Shown here in pieces: positions 63,427 to 64,000 of a stretch of DNA of 64,000 nt. Position 1 is the first letter of the stretch. Each line of letters opens with the position of its first letter. Position numbers and translations under genes: made by a program. A model generated the notes under the pieces. It was not told the DNA's origin, made no database searches, and was given only the letters and a program-made list of their open reading frames with translations. Source of the DNA: a candidate division WOR-3 bacterium (GTDB lineage: Bacteria > SDB-A); NCBI GenBank assembly GCA_016934535.1, contig JAFGSQ010000006.1, forward strand, positions 1-64,000, in the 5' to 3' direction.

Positions 63427-63918
63427 TTAATATCTTCGAGGGATTTTTTCTCCGCACGAACGGCATGCCTCATCATACCAGCCCATCCTCTTTCCGCATT
63501 TTCTGCACTTCCAGTATTCATTTTGAGACTTCAACCATTCGTCCTTGCCTAGTCTTTTTATATCCATCATATTGTTTATTATGAATCTTACATGAGGCAG
63601 TGAGACTTTTAACGAATCAACAGCCACCTTCATCTCTTTTAAGAGAGTACAGGGAAAATCCGGGCATTCAAAACAGAATTGAACCTGTTTGTTTTTAGCG
63701 CATTCCCGCATTTTACATTTTTTACAGCCCTCAAAAACCAGATCAGACTTACAACCCCTGCACTCAATCCTGGCTGGACTTATGTGGTTTTTAATCGGTT
63801 CGGGAAAATCAGCCCACTCAAAACACCGGCCTTCTTCCGAAGTTCTTTTGTAAGCGAGTAAAATTTCACAAGCTCCGCAGAAAAGACCGCAATATGAATC
63901 TTCGTAGAAAACAGACAT
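63427..63918 (-). CDS. DUF3795-family cysteine-rich protein with zinc ribbon
   Basis: 163 residues. YCGLFCGACEI at residues 9-19 is the signature opening of DUF3795; further cysteine pairs follow (CRGCKS, CKKCKMREC, FCFECPDFPC), and the C-terminus has a zinc ribbon (WKCRKCGKRMGWYDEACRSCGEK). About 18 cysteines in all suggest two or more zinc sites. GGGAG lies ahead of the ATG. Function unknown; commonly found beside methyltransferase or acetyltransferase genes. Confidence 0.82.
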   Translation of the reverse strand: MSVFYEDSYCGLFCGACEILLAYKRTSEEGRCFEWADFPEPIKNHISPARIECRGCKSDLVFEGCKKCKMRECAKNKQVQFCFECPDFPCTLLKEMKVAVDSLKVSLPHVRFIINNMMDIKRLGKDEWLKSQNEYWKCRKCGKRMGWYDEACRSCGEKIPRRY

Positions 63919-64000
63919 CTATACTCCCTCATAACAACTTTTAAAATCTCCACCGAAGACATTTATACTCATTAATACTTTAAAACACTGCTTTTCGATT

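Noticed and set aside
1-64000. CRISPR arrays, tRNA or rRNA genes, insertion sequences
   Set aside because: No regularly spaced direct repeats, no tRNA T-loop/anticodon arrangement in any gap, no transposase frames and no long terminal inverted repeats were noticed while reading both strands; a program scan was not possible.

Overview
The window is a dense, moderately AT-rich bacterial chromosome segment of about 56 protein genes. I see no tRNA, rRNA, CRISPR array or insertion sequence. Most genes lie on the minus strand. Four secreted proteins end in a beta-rich C-terminal domain with the short hydrophobic or basic tail of type IX secretion (T9SS) cargo. Together with a gingipain-type protease, anaerobic energy genes and STAND-type cyclase/TPR regulators, this suggests an anaerobic, fermentative member of the FCB superphylum or a nearby candidate phylum. 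That placement is inference; there is no phylogenetic marker beyond EF-G.

Layout. Positions 1-7.2 kb: a T9SS cargo protein, then a minus-strand operon buk - ptb - Na+/solute symporter - 2-oxoacid:ferredoxin oxidoreductase alpha - fused beta/gamma. This can turn a 2-oxoacid into acyl-CoA, acyl-phosphate and finally acid plus ATP. 7.2-22 kb: DEAD-box helicase, hydrolase, C25 protease, a 1328-residue cyclase/ATPase/TPR protein with fpg, EF-G, a flavin reductase and another T9SS cargo. 22-27 kb: a complete YbhGFSR-like ABC exporter (HlyD lipoprotein, two ATPases, two permeases). 27-31 kb: a second, divergent cyclase/ATPase/TPR protein. 31-33.3 kb: an arsenic island with ArsR, a thioredoxin-type ArsC, a CPBP membrane protease and two small genes, one encoding a 46-residue Cys/His-rich peptide and one a 34-residue Lys-rich peptide. 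33.3-43.4 kb: a secreted M14 carboxypeptidase, a metalloprotease-like protein, a GNAT, an O6-alkylguanine methyltransferase, and a carbohydrate cluster of two GH130 proteins and two GT4 glycosyltransferases. 43.4-53.5 kb: mixed small enzymes, a frameshifted membrane protein gene, and an antiporter fused to a PTS EIIA domain.

53.5-62.6 kb is a molybdenum/formate region, all on the minus strand: tandem DUF364-like genes, a fused NuoE-NuoF, a formate dehydrogenase catalytic subunit, modA, modB, modC and an FmdE-family protein. The formate dehydrogenase is one 895-residue selenoprotein interrupted by an in-frame UGA at 58049-58051. A SECIS-like hairpin with a GGUCU apical loop follows the UGA. 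The region ends with a methyltransferase and a DUF3795 zinc-binding protein.

Most notable observations: the selenocysteine formate dehydrogenase, the loss of canonical [2Fe-2S] cysteines in its NuoE partner domain, the Cys-rich peptide overlapping arsR, a perfect 14-bp hairpin that hides the Shine-Dalgarno of the first gene, and a homopolymer frameshift in a DUF6090-like gene.
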